A stretch of 64,000 nucleotides of DNA from Longitalea luteola. Its GTDB lineage: Bacteria > Bacteroidota > Bacteroidia > Chitinophagales > Chitinophagaceae. Numbering within the stretch: position 1 is the first letter of the stretch; each line of letters begins with the position of its first letter. The DNA is taken from the NCBI RefSeq assembly GCF_017356035.1, contig NZ_JAFIQX010000010.1, forward strand, positions 220,481-284,480. The letters run 5' to 3'. The position numbers and the translations under genes are program-made. Below the pieces are notes generated by a model. The model had not been told where the DNA came from. It saw only the letters and a list, made by a program, of their open reading frames with translations, and did not search any database. Of the stretch, positions 1 to 8,016 are shown in pieces.

Positions 1-1
1 A

Positions 2-2710
2 GCAGGCGCCGGTTTGCTGCAGGTGTTAAGCGGAACTGCAAAAGAAGAGCACCTGAGTATCTTCCTCAGATCGTTACCAGAAGCAATAAAAGCGGCTGTT
101 GATGCCAATCAGCCGCAGGTGCTGGATTCGATCGTAATGGAAAGGATCACGAACGAGGAACCGCAGTATAACTGGCTGGAAGCCCTTTACCTGATTTCAA
201 CGGAAAAGAAATGGATGCGCCCGGTTGTTAAAAAGTTATTATTACAAGTGCCGTTAAAACCCGGGTTCTTCAAACATATCCGCGCTATATTCAAACAGGC
301 GGAGCTGTTAGATGATTTCGAATTCTGCGGTATGCTGGCCCTGCGGTTTGAACGGGAACGGGAGCAATTCATTCATCACTTTACGAATACGAACCTGCAA
401 GGCGAAAATTACTATGTTCAGGTGAATGGATATGTTAATCCGAACCAGGAGCTGCGGAAGAAGAACAGCCGGCTGGCCTATTCGCAAAGAACCCGGCGTT
501 ATTTACGTCACCGCGTCAACCGCCGTTTACAAATGTATGGCAAGCTCAACAGCCTTGATTATGTAAAACTGGCTACCGGTATCCTGCTCTCTTATAATAA
601 AGAAACAGACAGTAAGGAAGCATATTCCACTTCAGACTATAAATGGAACGGCCGCAGCTATGTTAGAACTGAGCTCCGCTTTCCCCAGAATGCACATGCT
701 TTTTTCCTGCATAAAATATTAAGCGGCGATCATCCGGAACTGAAGCTGCTCAGTAATGATATCTGGCGTATTAAAACAGAACATGAACTACTCGCCCACA
801 GGAAGAATAATCCTGCCACTGCTAAAAAAGAAGATTCAGGTCTGTTAAAAAAGCTGTCGGGTCTATTTGGAAAGAAAAAAGAAACGGCACAAACGATTTC
901 CGGTAACACGGCTGAGCCAGCAACTTCACCCATGAATGAAAATGGAACGCCATTCCTGCATTTATGGAACAAACTGCCGCAGTCGTATGTACAACTGCTC
1001 ATGGAAGCGCAGTTGGAAGAGATCCATGAATTTGCACTGGGCGGCTTAACCAGCCATCCGCAATGGAATGAGATCAAAGAAAAGCTGGATAAACATGCCT
1101 GCATAAAATTATTGTTATCGCCGTTCGACATACCGGCTGCTTTTGGTTTACGGCTCACGGCAGAAAAATTTGCAGGCAAACAGGCCGATGCGGACCTGGT
1201 CATGGCCTTGCTGAATTCGCCTAATGCAAATGCCCGCCAGACAGGAAAAGAATGGACCACTTTATACCTGCAGCACTACCTGCAGCAAAGTGATTTTATC
1301 AAAGACCTCATCTTCGCTGTCGACGCCGATATAGCAGCCTGGGGAAAAGGACTTCTGAAGAACTACAATCTGGGCAGCGATATCAAAAATTCGGTGATCG
1401 GTAAAGCAATTGCGAAGCTCATGGCGTTTGAAGGCATGACCAGCGAAAATGAGCCCATCATTCAACGGGTTTCTGAAAACCTGGTTGAATTATTCGGACA
1501 GGAATTGCAACAGGTATCGATGACCGTAATTGCCGATCTGCTGCAGCACAATGTACCGCCGGTGTTGGTGTTCGGCTTGCAATTGTTAAAAGCCAGACAA
1601 CAATCCATCAACCTGCAGGAATTGAAAAGTTCGTTGTTATTCGGTTTACTGCAACACAGTTACGCACCGGTACGCGATGCAGGGCTCTCTTTGCTGCACG
1701 ACCTGCCAGACGATACCCTGTTCAAATATGCTGATGAGGTCATCCTTTGCTGCACATCTCCCTACCAGCAGGTGAGGCGGGGTATAGCCCCTGTTGTTTA
1801 TCGCATGGCGCAAAACAACAGAACTTTCGGTGAAAAGGCGGCCGGTCTGCTGATGCCATTCCTGTTGAGAAAAGAAACGAGTGAAGGCCTGCACGATGAT
1901 ATAAGCAACCTGTTATGCCACGAACTAAGCAACTACTTACAGAATGCCAATAAAGAAACAGCGCTAAACCTGTTGTACGGTAATTATGCGGCTGCACAGA
2001 ATGTGGGTGTTGTTATTCTGGAAAAATATACTGAACCTTCTCAATTGACCATACCACAGGTAGTTGCCCTGGGTGGCCACGAGAACCTGAATGTACGTTC
2101 CTGGTGCTGGAAATTTTATAAAGAACAGGTAGCGCGCGTCAAATTTGAAAAAGAGGCTGCTGTTAAACTACTTGACAGTAAATGGAACGACAGCCGGCAG
2201 TTTGCCATGCAATACTTCCGCGAGCAATTCACCGCTGATGACTGGTCGCCCGAGGCGCTCATCGCCCTTGCCGATTCTGTTAAACCCGATGTTGAAGCGT
2301 ATGGCCGCGAGCTGATCACTAAATTCTTTACCAGTGAACATGGCACCACCTATTTGTTGAAATTAAGTCAACACCCCAGCGAACGTATGCAGCTGTTCGC
2401 CACCAATTACCTTGAACGATTTGCGGCTGATGATATAGAAAGGTTACAATCGCTGGAGTTCTACTTCCGCTCGGTATTAACGCGGGTAAATAAAAGCCGC
2501 ATTGCCAAGAACAGGCTGTACCAGTTCCTGTTAACCGAAGGCCGTAAATCAGAAGCCGCCGCCAAACTGATCGGCGCGCTGCTCTCCGATGTATCGGCCA
2601 TTGCAGCTATTGGCGATAAGGCGAAATGTATTGAGATATTGCTGCAACTGAAGTCTTTATATGAAGTAGAAAGCCCCCTGACGGTTAAGGAAATTGAACT
2701 TAGAGGTTAG
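2..2710 (+). CDS. ARM/HEAT-like repeat protein of retron system (5' end cut by window edge)
   Basis: At least 898 residues, with no signal peptide or membrane segment. The reading frame stays open to the first base of the window, and the earliest in-window start is a TTG at 14, so the true N-terminus is probably outside. The C-terminal two thirds (about residue 330 onward) is a run of paired amphipathic helices with leucine-rich spacing, as in ARM/HEAT solenoids. The first third is basic, with an Arg-rich patch around residues 155-170. I see no nuclease, ATPase or protease motif. It is followed on the same strand by a winged-helix/SWIM gene and then by the retron RNA and reverse transcriptase. 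That order matches retron type XIII as I recall the classification (ARM, WHSWIM, RT). I infer that it is part of the effector or its scaffold. Family identity rests on gross repeat pattern and context. Confidence 0.7.
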   Translation, partial: AGAGLLQVLSGTAKEEHLSIFLRSLPEAIKAAVDANQPQVLDSIVMERITNEEPQYNWLEALYLISTEKKWMRPVVKKLLLQVPLKPGFFKHIRAIFKQAELLDDFEFCGMLALRFEREREQFIHHFTNTNLQGENYYVQVNGYVNPNQELRKKNSRLAYSQRTRRYLRHRVNRRLQMYGKLNSLDYVKLATGILLSYNKETDSKEAYSTSDYKWNGRSYVRTELRFPQNAHAFFLHKILSGDHPELKLLSNDIWRIKTEHELLAHRKNNPATAKKEDSGLLKKLSGLFGKKKETAQTISGNTAEPATSPMNENGTPFLHLWNKLPQSYVQLLMEAQLEEIHEFALGGLTSHPQWNEIKEKLDKHACIKLLLSPFDIPAAFGLRLTAEKFAGKQADADLVMALLNSPNANARQTGKEWTTLYLQHYLQQSDFIKDLIFAVDADIAAWGKGLLKNYNLGSDIKNSVIGKAIAKLMAFEGMTSENEPIIQRVSENLVELFGQELQQVSMTVIADLLQHNVPPVLVFGLQLLKARQQSINLQELKSSLLFGLLQHSYAPVRDAGLSLLHDLPDDTLFKYADEVILCCTSPYQQVRRGIAPVVYRMAQNNRTFGEKAAGLLMPFLLRKETSEGLHDDISNLLCHELSNYLQNANKETALNLLYGNYAAAQNVGVVILEKYTEPSQLTIPQVVALGGHENLNVRSWCWKFYKEQVARVKFEKEAAVKLLDSKWNDSRQFAMQYFREQFTADDWSPEALIALADSVKPDVEAYGRELITKFFTSEHGTTYLLKLSQHPSERMQLFATNYLERFAADDIERLQSLEFYFRSVLTRVNKSRIAKNRLYQFLLTEGRKSEAAAKLIGALLSDVSAIAAIGDKAKCIEILLQLKSLYEVESPLTVKEIELRG

Positions 2711-2843
2711 TTAATCGGTTTGCTGTGTTGGCGGTTGAAGGCAGAAGACAGTAGTGAACCTGGAAAATTGAGAACCATAAACCGCAAACCATAAACAACA
2801 AACGCTTCGATTGAATCCAGAACTCTCAAAATAAAAGGTTCCC

Positions 2844-4505
2844 ATGTTATTTAATTACAGGTTTGCCGGTAACAGTACTGTAACCAGTACATTGCGAAAG
2901 ACGGGATTGTCGTTTGCGCCCGATACCCTGCGGGAAAGCGCCTGGTTTGTAGGCAAGCTGCATAAAAAGCTCGCCTTTCGCGAAGCTATCTCTGCCCTGC
3001 ACGATGTGGTGATAAGCGATCTGCGGTTCAAGCCAAAAGACAAAACCGCCTACAAAGAATGGGTGGCGCAAAATGAAGCTTTATTCCTGGCCGAATATAT
3101 GGCCGGATATGACGCCAATGCAGCTAACAACCGCATCGAGCAAATATGGAAGGAGCTGAACGAAGTACGTACGCAGAAAGAAAAGGTGATGGCGCCCTTT
3201 TATACTGCCCGGTCCAAATATTTCAACTATCTATACGAAAAGGACCGCGACGCCTGGATCGTGTTTGACCCGGTGATCACCATTCATCCCGATGAGCTAT
3301 TCTTCGAATGCTTTAGCCAGGATGAATCTACCTATGGCAAGCTGGGCTGCAATTACAATGTGTTCAGGGAAATTGACGATTATAAATGCGGAACCACTAA
3401 CGTCGATTACTCTTCCGCTCTGTACGAAGAATTTCAGAAGATCCGGGATTATAAAGAAACAGAATTGAAAGTGGACCCGACCGGATTTACCGTTCAAACC
3501 ACCCACGAGGATTTATACAAGGAAAAAAAGATCGATCTGCCCGACAGCTGGGTACGCGGCTTTTTACAGGTGAGCAGCGCCATGACCCTGCCCACCATCG
3601 AGTTCGATCTGCACCCGATGGATATTTACAATATCTGTTTATTGTTACGCCGCTTCAAAGAAAAGAGAGGCCCGCGTTCGCTGCGTTATGTGCTGGAACC
3701 CGGCCAACCGGTAAAGATCATCCTGGAGCCCTGGGGCAAGGAAATTATCTGTGCGCGCAGCATTTATCCGGGGCCAACCAGGCAGGAGGTAAGGACCTGG
3801 GGAAGAAGGCGGTTACTGATACTGGAAAGACTGATCCCGGTTGCCAGAAAATTCACCGTGCATCTGCTGGGTACCGGTTTACCTTCTTTTTATATAGCCG
3901 ACCTGGGCGATATGAATTTCACGTTAGGTTTAAGCGGCTGGACGACCAACGACTGGAGTCATGCCGGCAATTTCGATCTGCTGGCGCCCCGACTCCACGT
4001 AGATGATGCCATCAAAACAAAAGTATTTACCGCCATACAAAAAGAGTTGTTTGGCACTTCGCAGCAATTCGCCCAACAACTGAACCTGGATACGGCCCAG
4101 GTATCCGGCGCTTTAAGCGCTTACACGCAGGCCGGCCGCGTCATTTATGATCTGAACCGGAATGTTTACCGCCTGCGGGAATTAAGCCGGGAGCCATTGC
4201 CTTTTGATAAGCTGCGTTTCGATAACCCGCGTGAAGAAATGGCGGCAGCACTGTTGAAATCTCAGGAAATAACATTCAATGCACAGCCCCAGGCCGATGG
4301 CAGCCTGCAGCTAAGCGGTACGGTAAAAGCCAGCCGTAAAACGTATAAAGCACAATTACTAATAGATGCCGATGAGAAAATAAGATCGGCCAGTTGCGAT
4401 TGCAGTTATTATATCGAGAATAAGTTATATAAAGGACCTTGTGAGCATATGCTGGCCATTCGCCAGCTGTATAACAAAACAAGAATTACAGAAGGTTTCA
4501 GGTAA
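2844..4505 (+). CDS. Winged-helix + SWIM zinc-finger protein of retron system (WHSWIM-like)
   Basis: 553 residues, apparently cytosolic. The C-terminus has a clear SWIM zinc finger, C518-x-C520-x12-C533-x-H535. Just before it, around residues 385-455, is a stretch that reads as a winged helix (DTAQVSGALSAYTQAGRVIY followed by a YRL wing). SWIM fingers are known to bind DNA or protein, and a winged helix usually binds nucleic acid, so this could recognise the retron msDNA, RNA or an invader product; that is inference. The first about 370 residues have no motif I recognise. It lies 133 bp after the ARM/HEAT-like gene on the same strand and 88 bp before the predicted retron RNA. The start ATG at 2844 begins a clean frame. 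Confidence 0.78.
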   Translation: MLFNYRFAGNSTVTSTLRKTGLSFAPDTLRESAWFVGKLHKKLAFREAISALHDVVISDLRFKPKDKTAYKEWVAQNEALFLAEYMAGYDANAANNRIEQIWKELNEVRTQKEKVMAPFYTARSKYFNYLYEKDRDAWIVFDPVITIHPDELFFECFSQDESTYGKLGCNYNVFREIDDYKCGTTNVDYSSALYEEFQKIRDYKETELKVDPTGFTVQTTHEDLYKEKKIDLPDSWVRGFLQVSSAMTLPTIEFDLHPMDIYNICLLLRRFKEKRGPRSLRYVLEPGQPVKIILEPWGKEIICARSIYPGPTRQEVRTWGRRRLLILERLIPVARKFTVHLLGTGLPSFYIADLGDMNFTLGLSGWTTNDWSHAGNFDLLAPRLHVDDAIKTKVFTAIQKELFGTSQQFAQQLNLDTAQVSGALSAYTQAGRVIYDLNRNVYRLRELSREPLPFDKLRFDNPREEMAAALLKSQEITFNAQPQADGSLQLSGTVKASRKTYKAQLLIDADEKIRSASCDCSYYIENKLYKGPCEHMLAIRQLYNKTRITEGFR

Positions 4506-4570
4506 GGTCCAACGTGAATAAGTAATAAAAAAAGAATCCCGAATTATTTAGAAATTAAAAAATAGGAAAT

Positions 4571-4578
4571 TATATTTG
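4571..4578 (+). promoter_or_regulatory. -7 box of retron RNA promoter
   Basis: The sequence TATATTTG fits the Bacteroidota housekeeping -7 consensus TAnnTTTG exactly. Transcription from it should begin near 4583-4586, about 10 nt before the left arm (a1) of the retron RNA. An obvious -33 TTTG box at standard spacing is not visible; the upstream DNA is AT-rich. This suggests that the RNA and RT can be expressed separately from the two upstream genes. Confidence 0.55.
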
Positions 4579-4593
4579 TTAACCACATTTCGT

Positions 4594-4845
4594 GTTCTTT
4601 GACAGAGGGGAAATAATTACATGCACCTTGCTTCCGAAAGGAAAGAGCGATGTTTCGTCGCTCATGCAACATGAATATTTCATGCATCACCAAATGTAAT
4701 CTTTACTATGGCATATATGTACTACCGTACTATTTTCAGTACGGGCACTATGTGCCTAAATAGTACGGTAGTACACATATGCCTTGCGTTGATTAATCTG
4801 GTCACCAGCAGGCACGAAGGCAGCATGTTTCCCCTCTGTTAGAAC
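4594..4845 (+). ncRNA. Retron msr-msd non-coding RNA
   Basis: This is the template RNA for the adjacent reverse transcriptase. The ends are complementary. ACAGAGGGGAAA (4602-4613) pairs perfectly with 4828-4839, and GTTCT (4594-4598) pairs with AGAAC (4841-4845) across a small internal loop; these are the a1 and a2 arms. Inside, 4616-4622 pairs with 4694-4700 and encloses three small hairpins: 4632-4643 with a GAAA loop, 4645-4663 (GAGCGA/TCGCTC), and 4670-4684 (CATGAA/TTCATG). Then follows a long msd stem, 4710-4735 with 4758-4783: 26 positions, one A-C mismatch at 4717/4776, capped by a small hairpin at 4744-4756. The RT gene starts 23 bp downstream. I could not place the branching guanosine. 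Fold and position are as expected for a retron; the exact ends are inferred. Confidence 0.85.
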
Positions 4846-4868
4846 ATGATCTCCTTTCCTCACCCAAC

Positions 4869-6380
4869 ATGGCAGATAACAGAAACATCCGTCAGGAGTT
4901 ATACGACCGCATCCGCGCAACATCAAGAGACGAAGTGATACTGGAAGAAATGAAGCGTATGGGCTTTTGGCGCAAGAGCGATGATCAGCCCACCGTTCCG
5001 GAGCTGCTGATCAAAAAAGAAGGTGAGCTTAACAAAGAGCTCAATAAACTCTATGAAGAAAAGCGGAAATACGAGAACAAGGAAGCCGTATTGAAGGAAA
5101 TGCGCATGAAGCGGATGGCGGAAACCAAATTGAAACGCGAGGAAAATAAAAAGAAAAAAGAAAAAGAACGTTTCGAGAAAGCGGAAGCCTGGAAAAAACA
5201 AAAAGAAAAAGAGATCATTTATCTGGGTGAAGGGGTTTCTGTGGGACTGAACAATATCGCGAACAATGTAGCGGCTTTACAAAAACACAAGCTGCCTGTT
5301 TTTAAAAATGAAAATGAACTGGCGCTGGCCATGGGCATCCCATTAAAAGAACTGCGTTTTTTATCATTTTCCCGCAAAGTATCAAGTGTTTCACACTACC
5401 GTAAATTTTACATTCCAAAAAAATCTGGCGGCAGAAGATTGATCTCAGCGCCCATGCCGCGGTTAAAGCAGGTACAATACTGGATCCTGGAAAACATTTT
5501 CAACAAAATAGCTGTTCACCCGGCCGTACATGGTTTTGCTTTACAACGGTCAATTATCAGCAATGCGCAGCCGCATATCGGCAAAGAAGTAGTAGTGAAC
5601 ATCGACGTGAAAGATTTCTTCCCCTCCATTCATTATAAAAGAGTAAAAGGTTTATTACAGCAATTAGGCTTTTCTGAAAAGATAGCGGTTATCCTTGCGC
5701 TGTTATGCACAGAAGCAGTTACTGAGGAAGTGAGCATTGACGGCAAAAATTATTTTGTTCAGAAAGGCGAGCGGGTATTGCCACAGGGAGCGCCTACAAG
5801 TCCGGCCATTACGAATATCCTTTGCTATCAGCTGGATAAAAGATTACAGGGTTTGGCTGCCAAAAACCAATGCAGTTTTACCCGGTATGCCGATGATATC
5901 ACTTTCTCTTTCAATGATGCTGCTACCAACGCACAGCAGCTGGTTTGGCGCATTAAAAAAATACTCACTGATGAAGGCTTTACGGTTCATCCCGACAAGA
6001 TCCGCATAATGCGAAAAGGTACCTGCCAGGAAGTGACCGGAATTGTGGTGAATGAAAAAGCAGGTATCTCCCGTAAAAAGCTGCGTCGGTTCAGAGCGGT
6101 GCTGCACCAGTTAAAAACAAAAGAAGCAGAAACGATACATTGGGGTCATGGCAATCTGGCGAGTGCTGTAACCGGTTACGCCAATTTTGTAAAAATGGTG
6201 AAACCCGTTCAGGGCGCTGCTTTTCAACAACAAATTGCGGCCCTGCTGCAAACCAACCGGCTGCAGTACCCTGTTACCCTTACCGCCAAACCCGAAACTA
6301 AACCGCAAACACCTCCTGCTCAAAATAATAACACTCCTAAAAAGGAAGATGACGATAAACCGTGGTGGAATGTGGTATAG
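4869..6380 (+). CDS. Retron reverse transcriptase
   Basis: 503 residues. It copies part of the msr-msd RNA into single-stranded msDNA that stays linked to RNA. The retron-specific NAxxH motif is present (NAQPH, 232-236), followed by the metal-binding NIDVKDFF (catalytic Asp246), QGAPTSP (306-312), the catalytic YADD (340-343), and the VTG triplet (389-391) used for RNA recognition in retron RTs. The RT core covers about 170-460. Before it is an unusual extension of about 130-150 residues, of which 45-115 is a Lys/Glu-rich predicted coiled coil. The C-terminal tail (470-503) is Pro/Asn/Asp-rich and ends in two Trp. The gene starts 23 bp after the RNA's a2 arm. The motif set separates it from group II intron and DGR reverse transcriptases. 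Confidence 0.93.
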   Translation: MADNRNIRQELYDRIRATSRDEVILEEMKRMGFWRKSDDQPTVPELLIKKEGELNKELNKLYEEKRKYENKEAVLKEMRMKRMAETKLKREENKKKKEKERFEKAEAWKKQKEKEIIYLGEGVSVGLNNIANNVAALQKHKLPVFKNENELALAMGIPLKELRFLSFSRKVSSVSHYRKFYIPKKSGGRRLISAPMPRLKQVQYWILENIFNKIAVHPAVHGFALQRSIISNAQPHIGKEVVVNIDVKDFFPSIHYKRVKGLLQQLGFSEKIAVILALLCTEAVTEEVSIDGKNYFVQKGERVLPQGAPTSPAITNILCYQLDKRLQGLAAKNQCSFTRYADDITFSFNDAATNAQQLVWRIKKILTDEGFTVHPDKIRIMRKGTCQEVTGIVVNEKAGISRKKLRRFRAVLHQLKTKEAETIHWGHGNLASAVTGYANFVKMVKPVQGAAFQQQIAALLQTNRLQYPVTLTAKPETKPQTPPAQNNNTPKKEDDDKPWWNVV

Positions 6381-6382
6381 CC

Positions 6383-6427
6383 AATGTGCTAATTTGCTAA
6401 TTAGCTAATGTGCTAATGGCCTAATGA
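6383..6427 (+). repeat. Degenerate tandem GCTAAT array
   Basis: Directly after the RT stop codon, five near-copies of the word (TG/TA)(T/G)GCTAAT follow one another, ending in GCCTAATG. The same word recurs between other genes in this window (17410-17435, 25230-25240; a related CATTATCAC repeat lies at 16338-16362). The function is unknown; it marks the 3' edge of the retron locus. Confidence 0.6.
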
Positions 6428-6432
6428 ACCGG

Positions 6433-7056
6433 CTACGTTTTCTTTAACGGCGGTGCGTTGTCCTTATAACGCCAAAGATACATACACGCATAACTGCGAT
6501 ATGGGCTCCATTTTTGAGCAACACGTAACATGTCTTCGCGGAATTGTTTTTTATCAGTACGGTCGAGCTTGTACAGGGCGATCATGGCATTCTGTATACC
6601 CAGGTCGTCTATAGCAAATACATTTTCCCGGCGAAGTGCAAAGATGAGCAGCATTTCAACCGTCCAGCGGCCAACCCCTTTGATCTGCGTCAGGTACTCT
6701 ATAACTTCTTCATCATTCATTTTATGCAGCTTGCGATGGTCCATGCCCTGCTCCACAGTGAAGCGGGCTACATTTTGCACATAACTTACTTTGGCGTTAG
6801 ACAGGCCGATGCTGCGTAAGGTTTCCGGCGGTGTAGCAATGATCTGCTCAGGCGTTGGTTCAATGCCCTGGTACAGGTTCAAAAACCGTTTATAGATCAC
6901 GTCGGCTACTTTGGCGGAAAGCTGCTGGCTCATAATGGATGCACACAACCAGGTGCATACATTCTTTTGCTTTTTAAGGGTAAAAACACCATTCTGTTCA
7001 ATAAGCTTTTTCAGTTTTTTATCTTTTGAAAGGTGTACCGTGTATTCGCTGGCCAT
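6433..7056 (-). CDS. DNA-3-methyladenine glycosylase II (AlkA-like, HhH-GPD)
   Basis: 207 residues from the ATG at 7056. It removes alkylated bases in base-excision repair. The helix-hairpin-helix is visible as IKGVGRWTVEMLL (125-137), followed by the catalytic aspartate in VFAIDDLG (D150/D151). It has no iron-sulphur cluster Cys set, which argues against the Nth/MutY branches and for the AlkA branch without its N-terminal beta domain. A longer frame reaches back to 7191 but would overlap the divergent mnmD start, so I chose the internal ATG where the conserved part begins. It lies convergent to the retron RT, 52 bp away, and divergent from mnmD by 91 bp. I see no sign that it belongs to the retron system. 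Confidence 0.85.
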   Translation of the reverse strand: MASEYTVHLSKDKKLKKLIEQNGVFTLKKQKNVCTWLCASIMSQQLSAKVADVIYKRFLNLYQGIEPTPEQIIATPPETLRSIGLSNAKVSYVQNVARFTVEQGMDHRKLHKMNDEEVIEYLTQIKGVGRWTVEMLLIFALRRENVFAIDDLGIQNAMIALYKLDRTDKKQFREDMLRVAQKWSPYRSYACMYLWRYKDNAPPLKKT

Positions 7057-7134
7057 AGCTTGCTGATTTGTTTTAAGGCCGTACCCCTGATGATTGATAA
7101 CGCGTTTGTTCCGGCCTCTTTGCAATTTACCTGT

Positions 7135-7142
7135 TAATTTTG
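7135..7142 (+). promoter_or_regulatory. Possible -7 box upstream of mnmD
   Basis: TAATTTTG fits TAnnTTTG and ends 5 bp before the mnmD ATG at 7148, so the transcript would be leaderless or nearly so. There is no well-spaced -33 box (TTTG occurs at 12 and 26 bp instead of about 19). Tentative. Confidence 0.3.
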
Positions 7143-7147
7143 TTCCC

Positions 7148-7831
7148 ATGCAACGAAATTTGATCGTTACCAAAGATGGCTCCCATTCCATAGCTGTTCC
7201 TGAGTGGCAGGTCGCTTACCATTCGGTTTATGGTGCTGTACAGGAGTCGTTGCATGTATTTATTGAAGCCGGCTTGCGGTACTGGCGCAACCAGAACAAG
7301 ACTGCCAGCCGCTGTGTAATCTTTGAAATGGGTTTTGGAACCGGCCTCAATGCCTTGCTTACGGCCCTGGAGGCCGAACGGCTGCAAGTAAGAATAATGT
7401 ATGAAACGGTGGAGGCTTTTCCGCTCGAACAGTCAATAATAGAACAATTGAATTATAGCAAAACGCTGGAGCAACCCGCTTCTCAACCAGTGTTTGCATT
7501 GTTGCATTCGAGCGAATGGAACACAACGGAACCGATTACGGATCTGTTTTCCTTACGAAAAGTAAATACACTTCTGGCCAACTATACCCCTGTTGAACCT
7601 GTAAATATTATCTATTACGATGCATTTGCGCCGGGCGCGCAACCCGACCTATGGACCAGCGAGGTGTTTGAACAATTGCTGAACATGCTGGCGCCGGATG
7701 GCATCCTGGTGACCTATTGCAGCAAGGGGGATGTTAGGCGGGCCATGATAGCTGCTGGATTCCATGTAGAAAAAATCCCCGGGCCGCCCGGAAAAAGGGA
7801 AATGCTGAGAGCAAAAAAGCTGAATGCTTAA
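7148..7831 (+). CDS. mnmD: tRNA 5-methylaminomethyl-2-thiouridine methyltransferase (MnmD)
   Basis: 227 residues. It carries the SAM-binding loop FEMGFGTGLNAL (about 60-70), the YYDAFAPGAQPDLWT block and the C-terminal PGPPGKREMLRA, which are diagnostic of the methyltransferase half of MnmC. In E. coli MnmC this half is fused to an FAD oxidase; here it stands alone, as is usual in Bacteroidota. It methylates the wobble-uridine side chain nm5s2U of tRNAs. The frame extends to 7094, but the ATG at 7148 is preferred because it follows a possible promoter and removes overlap with the divergent glycosylase gene. Confidence 0.9.
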   Translation: MQRNLIVTKDGSHSIAVPEWQVAYHSVYGAVQESLHVFIEAGLRYWRNQNKTASRCVIFEMGFGTGLNALLTALEAERLQVRIMYETVEAFPLEQSIIEQLNYSKTLEQPASQPVFALLHSSEWNTTEPITDLFSLRKVNTLLANYTPVEPVNIIYYDAFAPGAQPDLWTSEVFEQLLNMLAPDGILVTYCSKGDVRRAMIAAGFHVEKIPGPPGKREMLRAKKLNA

Positions 7832-7945
7832 CGCCTAAGGCTTCAGGCCAGACAAATACCTGTCAGGTGCACATAAACTTACTACCCTGGCAAGCTTAAA
7901 TGGGGCACCTTACAGGTCCTTGCGTTCTGCGCTTTGTGTTTTGCG

Positions 7946-7965
7946 CCTGCCTGCCGGCAGGCAGG
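7946..7965. repeat. Perfect 20-bp GC-rich palindrome with GCGTT word array
   Basis: The palindrome is centred at 7955/7956 (CCTGCCTGCC followed by its complement). It is embedded in a low-complexity stretch, about 7915-8025, made of the words GCGTTCTGCG, GCGTTTTGCG and GCGTTCAGCG. The stretch fills the gap between the convergent ends of mnmD and cysS, so it may also serve as a terminator hairpin, although no T-run follows. Confidence 0.7.
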
Positions 7966-8016
7966 TTCAGCGTTCAGGGTTGAGCGTTCTGCGTTTTGCG
8001 TTGAGCGTTCAGCGTA

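Noticed and set aside
4506..4868. Transposon end or IS element at the inverted repeats
   Set aside because: The inverted repeats flank an RNA-like fold, sit next to a retron RT and have no transposase; the retron RNA explanation is better.
7057..7191. Longer start for the AlkA-like protein
   Set aside because: It would overlap the divergent mnmD start and the extra residues are not family-like.
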